DNA of 64,000 nucleotides from the NCBI RefSeq assembly GCF_036884655.1, contig NC_088356.1, positions 18,221,001-18,285,000 on the forward strand, read 5' to 3'. The notes under the pieces were generated by a model that was not told the DNA's origin, did no database searches, and saw only the letters and a list, made by a program, of their open reading frames with translations. Numbering within the stretch: the stretch's first letter is position 1; the number at the start of each line of letters is the position of its first letter. This DNA is from Musa acuminata AAA Group. Its lineage: Eukaryota; Streptophyta; Magnoliopsida; Zingiberales; Musaceae. This document shows, one piece after another, positions 34,470 through 44,844 of the stretch. Made by a program: the position numbers and the translations under genes.

Positions 34470-35820
34470 GTGTCAGCCCAAATCCTTCTACTTTTCCTTT
34501 GTGTCCTCTTCCTGTTTCATTTTCTACATGTTTTCTCTTTTTCCTCCACAATTGCAGCTCATGCAGAACATAGAGGCATAGTCACCTGCTCTCTCTTACT
34601 CTCATTCCTTCGTTTTCTTTCCCAAATGCAGCTGCCACAACCACCACCGCTGCTGCTGCCACAATCGCAACCCTTTCCATTGCAATGCCTTCTTCCTCCC
34701 CTTCTTTCGCAGACACAGCTGCTGCATACGTAGTCGCTGCCGCCGCGGCCGCAATCCCGTCCGCAGCCCCTTTTTCCCCCTTTCCTTTCTTTTCTTTCCT
34801 AGCTGCAACTGCTACAGTCGCAGTCGCAGCCATGGCCACAGCCACCACAACCGTAGCCTCTTCTTCCTCCCCTGCTTATCTTCCTCTCCTTCTTCTCTTC
34901 CAGCTGCACCTGCCATCGCCGCAGCCGCAGCCCCTTCTGCCCCTTCTCTTCTTCCTCTCCTTCCCTTCTTCCTTCCTCTTCCTCTTTCCCTGCCACAGCT
35001 GCAGCTGCTACAGCCGCAGCTGCTTCTTTCCCTTCTCCTCTTCCTTCTCCTTCCTTTCTTCTTCTTCTCTTCTTCCTCACCTTCTCTTCCTCTCCTTCTC
35101 TTCCAGCTGCAGCTGCCACCGCCGCAGCTGCAGCTCCTCCTTTCCCTTCTCTTCTTCTTCTCCTCTTCTTCTTCCCTCCTCCTCCCCGGCGTCACACACA
35201 CCCTCTCCTCTGTTTCCTCTGTAGGAAACAGAGGTATCACAACCTCTTCTCCTGCTTCCTCTTCTTCTTCTCTTCCTCTTCTTCTTCTTCTCCTTCCTTT
35301 CTTCTTCTTCTTCTCTTCTTCCTCACCTTCTCTTCCTCTCCTTCTCTTCCAGCTGCAGCTGCCACCGCCGCAGCCGCAGCTCCTCTTTTCCCTTCTCTTC
35401 TTCTCCTCTTCTTCTTCCCTCCTCCTCCCCGGCGTTACACACACCCTCTCCTCTGTTTCCTCTGCAGGAAACAGAGGTATCACAACCTCTTCTTCTTCTC
35501 TTCCTCTTCTTATTCTTCTCCTCTTCGAACGCCCCACACCTCTCCTCTGTTTCCACCTACAGGAAACAGAGGTGCTGCAGCCCTAGCTGCTGCCACCTCT
35601 CGCTCCTCTCCCTCTTCCCTCTCTTTTCCCTCTGCTTCTTCGTCTCTTCTTCTCCTCTTCCCTTTTCCTCCCCAACGCCACACACCTCCTCGCTGCAGCC
35701 TTGCCGCAGCTATCCTCCTCTCTTCTTCTTCTTCTTCTCTTCTCCCTCTTCTTCCTCTCTTCTTCTCCCCACGCCCCACCGCTCCTCTCTCTGTTGAAGA
35801 GAGTGGGAGGCGGTGGGATA
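34470..35820. repeat. Pyrimidine-rich low-complexity expansion with hairpins
   Basis: A 1.3-kb run rich in CTT, CTTCCT and GCAGC/GCCGC words. It includes a tandem duplication with a 243-bp period (about 35000-35245 and 35246-35490). Three copies of the perfect 11-bp inverted repeat CCTCTGTTTCC/GGAAACAGAGG lie at 35207-35234, 35450-35477 and 35544-35572. A longer imperfect hairpin ends the run at about 35777-35818. Long open frames here (up to 241 codons on the minus strand) encode only Glu/Lys/Arg-rich or Ser/Pro-rich low-complexity text and are not called as genes. Confidence 0.8.
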
Positions 35821-36597
35821 AAACCGAAATTTTTGGTTTTCTTTATTTTGTTCTTTTTGCAACTTAACAGTTTAGTCCTTGAAATTTTTATATTTACATA
35901 TAGGTCCTCCAATTTACATATAAATCTTTATTAATAAATTTTTAAAAGTGAGGGATATTACAGTTGTACCGCCCCAGTTAGGAGGTAGTACCGCCAGGAC
36001 CCCAAAAATCCAAGAAAAGATACTTTGAGCTCCAAATTCAAACCAGTTTGGGGCCTATATAAACCCCACACTTTCCTGCATAAAAGGGCAACTAAAGGCA
36101 CTGAAAATCCAATCTTACTCTGTGATTTTTAGAGCTCAAAAGTGTTGTAAAGGCTAGAAGTTCTCCTCTCTCTTTTCTTCCAAGTTTTGATCTTTCACGA
36201 GAGGAGAGAAAACTCTGTAAGGGTTGTCTCCTAAGCCCGTCAAAAGGAGTAAAACTATAAAAGGGTAGTTGGCCTTCGCCTATTGAAGGAAGACCTCTAG
36301 TGGACGTCGGTGACCTCATCGGAGGAGGAAGCCAAAAGTGGATGTAGGTCAAGATTGACCGAACCACTCTAAATCTCGGTTTGCATTTACTTTCTGTTCT
36401 CTATCTTAACTACAAACTGCCTCTATAGCTTTACTTTAACTGCACTTCACCTAATCTAAGTTAAAGCAATTTTCGAATCGGCTTTTATACCGAAATCGCT
36501 TTTATCGTACGAACGTCGTTTTAATTCGTCGAAAGTTTTCTGCTGCACTAATTCACCCCCCCCCCCCCCCCCTCTTAGTGCTCTTGATTCTAACAAT

Positions 36598-36609
36598 TGG
36601 TATCAGAAC
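36598..36609 (+). other. N2 primer binding site
   Basis: TGGTATCAGAAC, one change from the usual TGGTATCAGAGC, two bases after the LTR end. Confidence 0.85.
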
Positions 36610-36645
36610 TCGGTATTTCTCATTTTGGATTTACACCCGAGAGAA

Positions 36646-37281
36646 ATGGCTCTTCCTAGCTTTCAAGAGGGCTTATCGGTTGTTCGTCCACCGTTGTTTA
36701 ACGGAATGGACTTCACTTATTAGAAAACTCGAATGAGAGTTTTCTTGATTTCTATGAATTTGGATTTAGGGAATATTGTTGAAAATGATTTTCAACTTCC
36801 CTCTAAACTGATGAACGAATGGTTGGATTTGGAGAAGAAGTATTTTTCTTTAAACACAAAGGCTATGAATGCCTTATTTTGCGCTTTAGACAAAAATGAG
36901 TTCAATTGAATTTCTACGTGCGAAACGGCTTTTGATATTTGGCAAACACTTGAAATCACACACGAGGGAACTAGTAGAGTCAAAGACTCAAAAGTTAACA
37001 TTTTATTGCATGATTTTGAGCTTTTTCGAATGAAACCAAGCAAGACTATAGGCGACATGTACACCCGTTTCACGGATGTCGTCAATAATCTAAAATTTCT
37101 TGGGAAATCTTTTTCGAATTTTGATCTCGTAAGCAAGATCTTAAGATCCCTTCCAAAAAGGTGGGATCCTAAAATAACCGCAATACAAGAGATAAAAAAT
37201 TTAAATGATTTTCCATTAGAAGAATTAATCGGGTCATTAATGACCTATGAAATGACACTTTTGGAACATTTTGAACCCGAT
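36646..37281 (+). pseudogene. N2 copia gag, first part
   Basis: Gag from the ATG at 36646 in one frame to the S2 insertion at 37281. The UBN2-type core is kept (MNALFCALDKNEFN, FELFRMKPSKTIGDMYTRF, PLEELIGSLMTYEMT). Two nonsense codons are seen: TAG in place of the conserved Trp before KTRMR near 36721, and TGA after KNEFN near 36907. It continues at 46879 after S2. Confidence 0.85.
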
Positions 37282-39314
37282 TGTTGAATCTCGGATTTTG
37301 ATGATGAAGTCAATTGTCATTTGTTGTCTAATCTATGTGTTGAGATAAGTGTGCAGGATTAACTACGATGAAAGTTAGACAAGCAGCAGGAGTTGCGCCG
37401 GAGTCAAGTTCATGATCACGTTGGAAGTTCGAGAGTTCGACGGAAGTTCGGACGGTCGTCGGAGGTTCTGCGAGAATAGATCCGAGAAGTCCAGAAGCTT
37501 GCCAAGCGAAGCTCGTCGGAACTTGCCAAGTGGATCGTCGCAAAGTCCAGGAGTTTGCCGGAAGTCCGCAGGAGCATCACCGAGGGTTCATCGGATGATC
37601 GACGGAAGTTCGCCGGAAACTCGCCGGAAGGAGCGATTGACGCACCGAAGCAAAGCTGCAGAAATTGTCTTAGATCTAATCGTAGTTAGCACGTTGATTA
37701 AGTTGGAAAATGGGAGGTGATCCCATTAGCTTAATCTTGGGGCAATTGGACCCCTGAAAGACTGAAATTGGGCCGAATGGAGCTAACCATTCGGACCCTG
37801 ATTGCACCAGGAGGTGCAACCGCCTAGGCCAGGAGGTGGCACCACCTGGGCTAAGCCTCCCAGCGAGACTGGGCAGTGCAACCTCCCCAGCTGGGAGGTG
37901 GCACCGCTTGAGCTCAGTCTTCGAGCAAGACTGGGCGGTGCAACCTCCCTGACAGAGAGGTGGCACCGCCTGAGCTCAGTCTTCGAGCAAGACTAGGCGG
38001 TGCAACCTCCATGACAGAGAGGTGGCACCGCCTGAGCTCAGTCTTCGAGCTCTACCAGGCGGTGCAACCTCTCCAGTCAAGAGGTGCAACCGCCTGATCC
38101 CAGAATTCCGGGATTTGATTGTTTTGAGCTCCAAATTTGAATTGGGTTGGGGCCTATAAATATCCAACCCATTCAGCACTGAAAAGATACAGACCTACAC
38201 CGAAATCTTGATCTTTTCTGTGATTCTAAGAGCTCAAAAGTGTTGTAAAGCCTTTAAGTCTCCTCCTTCTGTTCTTCAAGTTTTTGAGTTGTAAAGTGAG
38301 GAGAGAAAGGTCTGTAAAGGTTGTCTCCTGAGCCTGTCAAAAGGAGAGAAACTGTAAAAGGGCAGTTGGCCTTCGCCTATTGAAGGAAGGCCTCTAGTTG
38401 ACGTCGGTGACCTCGTCGGTGGAGGAAGCCAAAAGTGGAGTAGGTCAAGACTGACCGAACCACTCTAAATCTCTGGTTTGCATTTATTTTGAACACCTTA
38501 TCATTACTGCAAATCTCCTTCATAACTACTACTCTCTGCGCTTTTACGAACAAGTTCTAAGTGCTGTTCTTTCCGAATCTGCATTCAGACGCAAATCGGT
38601 GTTTTCGTACATTACAGTTTACGTTTACGTTTTAACTCTGCAAAACTGTCTTCTACGCCTTCACGAACAAGTTTTTAAGTGCTGATCTGTCCGAATCTAC
38701 TTTCAGACGTAAACCAGCGTTTTCGTACGATATTTACATCGTAGTTTACGTTTACGCCTTGATTCTGCAAAACTGTCTTCTGCGCTTTTATGAGTTTCTA
38801 AAGTTCAGATCCCTTTGAAACTGCGTCTAGACGTAAAATTGCGTTTAGACGTAAAACTGCTCAAACTGTGTAAAGACGTTTTAGACGTAATCTGAGTTTA
38901 GACGTAAATCTGCGTTTAGACGTAAAACTGCGTTTAGACGTAAATCTGCGTTTAGACGTAAAACTGCGTTTAGACGTAAATCTGAGTTTAGACGTAAATC
39001 TGCGTTTAGACGTAAAACTGCGTTTAGACGTAAATATGCGTTTAGACGTAAAACTGCATTTAGACGTAAATCTGCGTTTAGACGTAAACTGCGCTTAGAC
39101 GCAATCTGCGCTTAGACGCAAACTGTGTTTAGACGCAAACTGCGCTTAGACGCAATCTACGCTTAGACGCAAACTGCACTTAGATACAAACTGAGAATTA
39201 GCTTTTTCATCATAATAGTTTTTATTGAACGAACGCAGCTTTTCGTTTTAATCGCTGTAAGATTTCCGTTGCACTAATTCACCCCCCCCCCTCTTAGTGC
39301 TCTCGATCCTAACA
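37282..39314 (+). repeat. S2 5' LTR
   Basis: 2033 bp, TGTTGAATCTCGG to CGATCCTAACA. U3 is CpG-rich with GTTCGCCGGAA words. The palindrome block is at 37800-38095 (GGCGGTGCAACCTCC / GAGGTGGCACCGCC units spaced by CTCAGTCTTCGAG). TATA box CCTATAAATATCC near 38152. A GTTTAGACGTAAA minisatellite fills about 38820-39195, after the conserved GCCTATTGAAGG word. A C-tract lies near the end. Confidence 0.93.
38820..39195 (+). repeat. Minisatellite in S2 5' LTR (GCGTTTAGACGTAAANCT)
   Basis: About twenty units of about 18 bp. Units alternate AAACTGC and AATCTGC endings, giving a partial 36-bp higher-order period. The last units change to GCGCTTAGACGCAATCT. The array lies downstream of the TATA box, so it would be in the transcript. 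Confidence 0.9.
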
Positions 39315-39316
39315 AT

Positions 39317-39328
39317 TGGTATCAGAGC
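39317..39328 (+). other. S2 primer binding site
   Basis: TGGTATCAGAGC, two bases after the 5' LTR. Matches the initiator methionine tRNA 3' end. Confidence 0.92.
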
Positions 39329-39365
39329 AAGGTTAACTCTCTAACGGATTAAAACCCAAAGAGAA

Positions 39366-40948
39366 ATGGCATACGCCGGAAACCAAGAGGGGCATTCTAT
39401 TACGCGTCCACCCATGTTCAGTGGGACGGACTACACCTATTGGAAGACCCGAATGAGGATCTTTCTTATTTCTATGGATTTTGAACTGTGGAATCTTGTC
39501 GAAAACGGATTTTCGAAGTCTTCTCTTCCAATGATCGATTGGAATGATTTGGAGAAGAAGGCTTTCGCTCTTAATGCAAAGGCTATGAATGCCTTATTTT
39601 GTGCACTTGATAAAAACGAGTTTAACCGTGTTTCAACTTGTGAAACTGCATTTGATATTTGGCACACACTCGAAGTGACCCATGAGGGCACAAGTAGAGT
39701 AAAAGAGTCAAAAATCAATTTGCTGTTACATTCTTTCGAACTTTTTCGGATGAAACCGAGTGAAACCATTGGCGACATGTTTACCCGTTTCACGGATGTC
39801 GTCAACGGTCTAAAAGGACTCGGAAAGAGCTTTTCGGATTTTGAGCTTGTTAATAAGATACTAAGATCCCTTCCTAAGAGTTGGGATCCTAAAGTCACTG
39901 CTATTCAAGAGGCAAAAGATCTGCGAAATTTCCCTCTTGAAGAACTAATCGGGTCATTAATGACCTACGAAATGACTTGTAAAGCTCATGAAGAGCAAGA
40001 AGACATCCTTCCAAAGAACAGGAAGGATATGGCACTCAAAACTTCTGAATGCCACTTGAGAGAAAAATCAAGTGATGAGGACTGTGATGATGACTTGCAC
40101 TTCTAACAAGAAAGTTTAAAAAGTTCTTTAAAAGAAACAAGTTTAAAAATGATGCAAAAAATAAACTTGAACCCAAGAAGGACCAAGTAATCTGCTATGA
40201 ATGCAAAAAGCCGGGACACTACAAGAGTGATTGTCCCCAAGTCAAGAAGAGAACATCAAAGAAAAAAGCGCTTCAAGCAACATGGGATGACTCAAGCGCA
40301 TCCGAAGAAGAGGAGTCCAACACCGAGCAAGTTGCTCATTACGCCTTAATGGCCATCGAAGATGAGGTAACAAATTCAATAGATGCAGATTTATCTTTCA
40401 ATGAATTATTAAATGCTTTCCATGAATTGTTTGATGAATGCAAAAATATCAGTAGAAAATACAAATTGCTGAAAAAGGTGCATGATAGTCTTACTTGTGA
40501 GTTTGACAAGTTAAAAGTTGAACATCATGATAGTTTACATTCATGTATCAAATGTCATGATTTAGAAACTTTCCAAAAAGAAAACCTGCTACTCAAGGAC
40601 ACCTTGAAGAAATTCGAGGTTGGTAGCAAGTCATTGAACATGATCCTTGCAAACAAGGGTCACGTTCCTAAAAGAAGTGGAATTAGATTCGTGAGAAGTC
40701 CTCACCAAAATCCAACCACCTTCATAAAAGGCTCCATCTTACATGTTCAACACCAAACCAAGTGCAACTTTTGTTGCAAATCTGGACACAAGACACATTG
40801 TTGTCCATTCAAGAAAATAAGTCCAAACAAATTGATTTGGGTTCCTAAAGGAACCATGAAAAATTCTATGCAACTTGATAAGAAATGTAGATCTATTTGT
40901 GAGGCACCCAAAAGCAAATGGGTACCTAAACATCATCCTTTCTTGTAG
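39366..40948 (+). pseudogene. S2 copia gag, one 1-bp deletion
   Basis: Starts at the ATG at 39366 (MAYAGNQEGHSI), 38 bp after the PBS. The first 246 codons are open. A single missing base near 40097, in an otherwise conserved DDL-T-LL stretch, shifts the frame and gives TAA at 40104-40106. The shifted frame then stays open to the amber at 40946-40948. Domains: UBN2-type gag (about residues 10-210), charged linker, CCHC knuckle (CYECKKPGHYKSDC, about 40194-40235), a helical region, and a second CCHC (CNFCCKSGHKTHCC, about 40760-40801). S1 and S3 do not share the deletion, so it is private to this copy. Confidence 0.9.
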
Positions 40949-43900
40949 AAAACTAAACCATCGCAAGCTAGGAGCAAGAGATGGTACCTTGATAGTGGAT
41001 GCTCAAGGCATATGACCGGAGATCCATCTCAATTCTCTAAGCTCACTAGCATAGACGAAGGCTATGTCACCTTCGGAGACAACAACAAGGGTAAAATCAT
41101 TGGCAAAGGAACCATAGGTAACAAATCCAACCTCTTTATTGAAGATGTTCTGTTAGTTGATGGTTTAAAACATAACCTCTTGAGTATTAGTCAATTATGT
41201 GATAAAGGATATACTGTCAAATTCGAATCTAATGCTTGCATCATTGAAAAACCACATAAAAATATGTCTATGATTGCATTAAAACAAAATAACGTATACA
41301 CTATTGACATCAATGACTTATGTGATGAAATATGTTTTGCGGTTATGAATGAGGATGCTTGGCTATGGCATAGAAGATTAGGTCATGCTAGCATGAAACT
41401 AATCACTCAAGTATCATCTAGAGAACTTGTAAGAGGAATTCCTCATATCAAGTTCATCAAAGATAATGTATGCGATGCTTGCCAATTAGGTAAACAAATT
41501 AAGGGTAGTTTCAAAGCTAAGAATCAAATAAGCACCTCTAGGCCCTTACAATTGATCCATATGGACTTGTTCGGACCAATCTCTACATCGAGTCTAGGAG
41601 GTAGCAAATACGCATTTGTCATTGTTGATGACTATAGCAGATATACATGGACCTACTTCTTAAAACAGAAAAATGAATGCTTTAGATATTTTACCAAGTT
41701 TTGTAAACTTGTTCAAAATGAGAAGGGATCTATGATTTCGTCAATTAGAAGTGATCATGGTGGAGAATTTCAAAACCATGATTTCCAAGAATTCTGTGAA
41801 CTCAATGGATACAACCATAATTTCTCTACTCCAAGAAATCCTCAACAAAATGGGGTAGTAGAAAGAAAAAATCGAAATCTACAAGAAATGGCAAGAACCA
41901 TGTTGAATGAACATAGCCTACCCAAATATTTTTGGGCCGAAGCTGTAAACACTGCATGCTATATTTTGAATAGAGTTCTAGTAAGACCCTTACTCACCAA
42001 AACTCCTTATTAGTTATGGAATAACAAAAAACCCAATTTCTCATATTTTAAAGTCTTTGGGTGTAAGTGCTTTATCTTGAATGAAAAGGATAACTTAGAA
42101 AAATTCGATGCTAAATCTGATGAAGGAATCTTTCTTGGTTATTCTTCGGTTTCTAAAGCTTTTCGTATTTTCAATAAAAGAACTTTAATTATTGAAGAAT
42201 CCATCCATGTTGTTTTCAATGAGATTTCCGAAATTAAGAAAAATGATCTTGATGACGATGTTAACTTTGATTCTTTGAATTTAAACGAAACCCCGTCTCC
42301 AACTAGCAACTTGGATGCATCCACTTCCTTACCCAAGGATTGGAAGTATGTAGATGCTCATCCTAAGGAGCTAATCTTAGGAGACACGTCAAAGGGGGTT
42401 CAAACACGATCTTCTCTTAAAACTTTTTGTGCAAATGCCGCCTTTCTCTCCCAAATTGAACCCAAATGCGTTGACGAAGCCATGAAAGATGATTCATGGA
42501 TTATCGCAATGCAAGATGAATTGAATCAATTTGAGAGAAATGAGGTGTGGACGCTTGTTCCTAGGCCAAATGACCATTTAGTTATTGGTACTAAATGGGT
42601 CTTTAGAAACAAGCAAGATGAAAATAGTATCGTGGTTAGAAACAAGGCTAGATTAGTGGCCAAAGGTTTCAACCAAGAAGAAGGTATCGATTACGAAGAA
42701 ACCTTCGCACCTGTGGCTCGATTGGAAGCCATAAGGATGCTCCTTGCCTACGCTAGTTGTAATAATTTTAAGTTATTTCAAATGGATGTTAAAAGCGCTT
42801 TTCTAAATGGCTTTATTTCCGAAGAAGTCTATGTTGAACAACCTCCTGGATTTGAAAATAATAGTCTCCCTAATCATGTGTTTAGATTAACTAAAGCTCT
42901 CTATGGTTTAAAACAAGCTCCAAGGGCTTGGTATGAGAGACTTAGTTCTTTTCTCATTGAAAATAATTTCATAAAAGGCAAGGTTGATACTACATTATTC
43001 ATCAAGAATTTTAAAAATAATTTTCTCATTGTTCAAATTTATGTTGATGATATTATCTTTGGTTCTACGAATGAATCTCTCTGTGAATCTTTTGCTAAAA
43101 CTCTGAGTCTTGAATTCGAAATGAGTTTAATGGGAGAGTTAACATTCTTCTTAGGTTTACAAATCAAACAACTAAGCAATGGCATCTTTATTAGTCAAAC
43201 TAAATATGCCATGAATCTACTCAAGAAGTTTAATATGGAGAACTCAAAAGCCATTAACACTCCTATGAGCACCTCCACTAAATTAGAAATTGATGAAAGT
43301 GGAGAAAGCTTTGATCAAAAAACTTATAGGGGTATGATAGGAAGTTTACTTTACCTCACTGCAATAAGACCAGACATCATGTTCAGTGTAGGACTTTGTG
43401 CTAGATTTCAATCAAACCCTAAGATATCTCATCTCAAAGCAGTTAAAAGAATACTCAGATACCTTAATGGTACCACAAATCTAGGATTATGGTACCCAAA
43501 ATCAGAGAATCTTGAGTTAATTGCTTATGCTGATGCGGACTTTGCTGGTTGTAGATTAGATAGAAAAAGCACATCAGGAACATGTCAATTTTTAGGACAT
43601 GCTCTTGTTTCCTGGTCATCTAAGAAACAAAGCTCGGTTGCTCTATCAACAACCGAAGCTGAATATATTGCAGCAAGTGCATGCTGTGCACAAGTTGTAT
43701 GGATGAAAAACACTTTAGAAGATTACAAAATTAATCTTAAAGATATTCCCATTAAATGTGATAACACGAGTGCAATATGCTTAACAAAGAATCCTATACA
43801 ACACTCAAGAACAAAACATATTGATATCAGACATCACTTTATACGAGATCATGTTGCGAATCATGATATAATCATAGAGTTCATTGATACTAAACATCAA

Positions 43901-43990
43901 CTAGCTGATATCTTTACAAAACCTTTAAGTGAAGAACAATTTGATTTCATTCGAAGAGAATTAGGAATGTTGATGTGTCCGAATAGATAA
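40949..43990 (+). pseudogene. S2 copia pol: protease, integrase, RT, RNase H; one nonsense codon
   Basis: Same frame as the 3' part of gag, directly after the amber. In order: protease (WYLDSGCSRHM), GAG_pre-integrase with HHCC (HRRLGHA, CDACQLGK), integrase core with the DDE set (MDLFGP, SDHGGEF, QQNGVVERKNR), RVT_2 reverse transcriptase ([12 protein letters not shown], catalytic YVDD near 43040), and RNase H ([23 protein letters not shown]). One TAG at 42011-42013 replaces a Glu codon (TPY-E-LW in S3). Otherwise open to TAA at 43988-43990. No env-like gene follows. Motifs fit the SIRE/Maximus lineage. Confidence 0.93.
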
Positions 43991-44844
43991 ATTTGTTAAA
44001 ATTATTTTTCGGACTTTATTAAATGATCAAATCACTTGATTGCCATGTTTCCATGATTATATGTGAAAATCTGAAACAAAATCTTATCCGAATGCATCTT
44101 ATTTATTCGAATGCTATACACCAGATTTTCTCGTACACCTTCATGAAAAATAAGTTTCTGAAATAAATTTGATGAAGTGATTCATGTGTATGTATTCCAT
44201 CCTGCAAAATCTTTACATAGACAATGGATTATAACAAAAAGGGGAAGAAGTATTTAAAATCTTCTATGTAAAATTCCTCTATAAGCTTGCTATTATTATT
44301 TTCCTGGTATCATAATTACTATGCTTTTTGTTGATGACAAAGGGGGAGATATATGAATTGATAAACACTGCCATGATTAGAAATACTATGAGTGATGCTA
44401 TAAACACACTGCTATGATTATGCCATCCTTGCATCACCAAGAGATATATGAACATGTGCTAAAGTTTGCATTATGCCTTGAGTTGATATCTTATCATGTG
44501 AAGAAAATGCAAAACTTGCTAGAATATTTCAAATGTGTGCATCATGTAATAGTGCTTCACAGCTTTATATGATAATGTTCAAACTACATGATGAATAGTT
44601 ACAAACACAATCATACAAACTTGATGATGTATGTCAAGCCTTGACATCATCCTTGAAGAGATACATCATGATGAGTATCATGATGGGAGTATTGATAAGT
44701 TTAACTGATCTAACTTATCAATACGTCACTTGAATTCTTAGGTCTTGAATTCAAGGTTGACTTATCTCAACTATGGCATATAGACAGGGGGAGTTAAGGA
44801 TAACTCCATTATCAATTGATTGTCATCATCAAAAAGGGGGAGAT
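43991..44844 (+). mobile_element. S2 3' noncoding region with repeated purine tracts
   Basis: No gene. Contains AAAAAGGGGAAGAAG (44237), TTTTTGTTGATGACAAAGGG (44328), AGACAGGGGGAGTTAAGG (44782) and the PPT AAAAAGGGGGAGAT (44831-44844). Multiple purine tracts before the 3' LTR are a known Sirevirus trait. Only one remnant of the GCTAGC repeat unit (near 44515) is visible, unlike N, N2 and E. Confidence 0.8.

Larger units (their letters stand above)
32214..35962 (-). repeat. Solo LTR of a long-LTR Ty3/gypsy element
   Basis: 3749 bp. On the plus strand it starts TGTCACGCCCC and ends GGGATATTACA, with identical GTTGT pentamers on both sides (32209-32213, 35963-35967). Read on the minus strand it is the same family as the LTR at 60926-63662: TGTAAYATCCCTCA start, GGGCGTGACA end, and a shared block around GAGTCGAGAACTCATCACGG. 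No internal region or second LTR is present, so it is a solo LTR left by LTR-LTR recombination. It is about 1 kb longer than its relative, mainly from a pyrimidine-rich expansion. Confidence 0.9.
31098..36595 (+). repeat. N2 5' LTR, split by a gypsy solo LTR
   Basis: Starts TGTTGAATCTCATATTTTG and ends CTTGATTCTAACA. Palindrome repeats such as GGCGGTGGCACCGCC at 31953-32213 resume at 35968 after the insertion. TATA box CCTATATAAACCCC near 36055, conserved GCCTATTGAAGGAAGACC at 36278, and a C-run of about 16-18 bases before TCTTAGTG near the end. Confidence 0.9.

Noticed and set aside
34812..35537. Long minus-strand open frame (241 codons) and other long frames in the pyrimidine-rich stretch
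   Set aside because: Translation is low-complexity Glu/Lys/Arg text arising from GA repeats inside a gypsy solo LTR; no domain, and several frames are open at once.
38820..39195. Regular short repeats as a CRISPR array
   Set aside because: Units are directly adjacent without unique spacers, duplicated in both LTRs of a plant retrotransposon.
43991..44844. Possible env-like gene of S2 after pol
   Set aside because: Only short open stretches; no signal peptide, transmembrane or coiled-coil frame is seen. Called noncoding with purine tracts.
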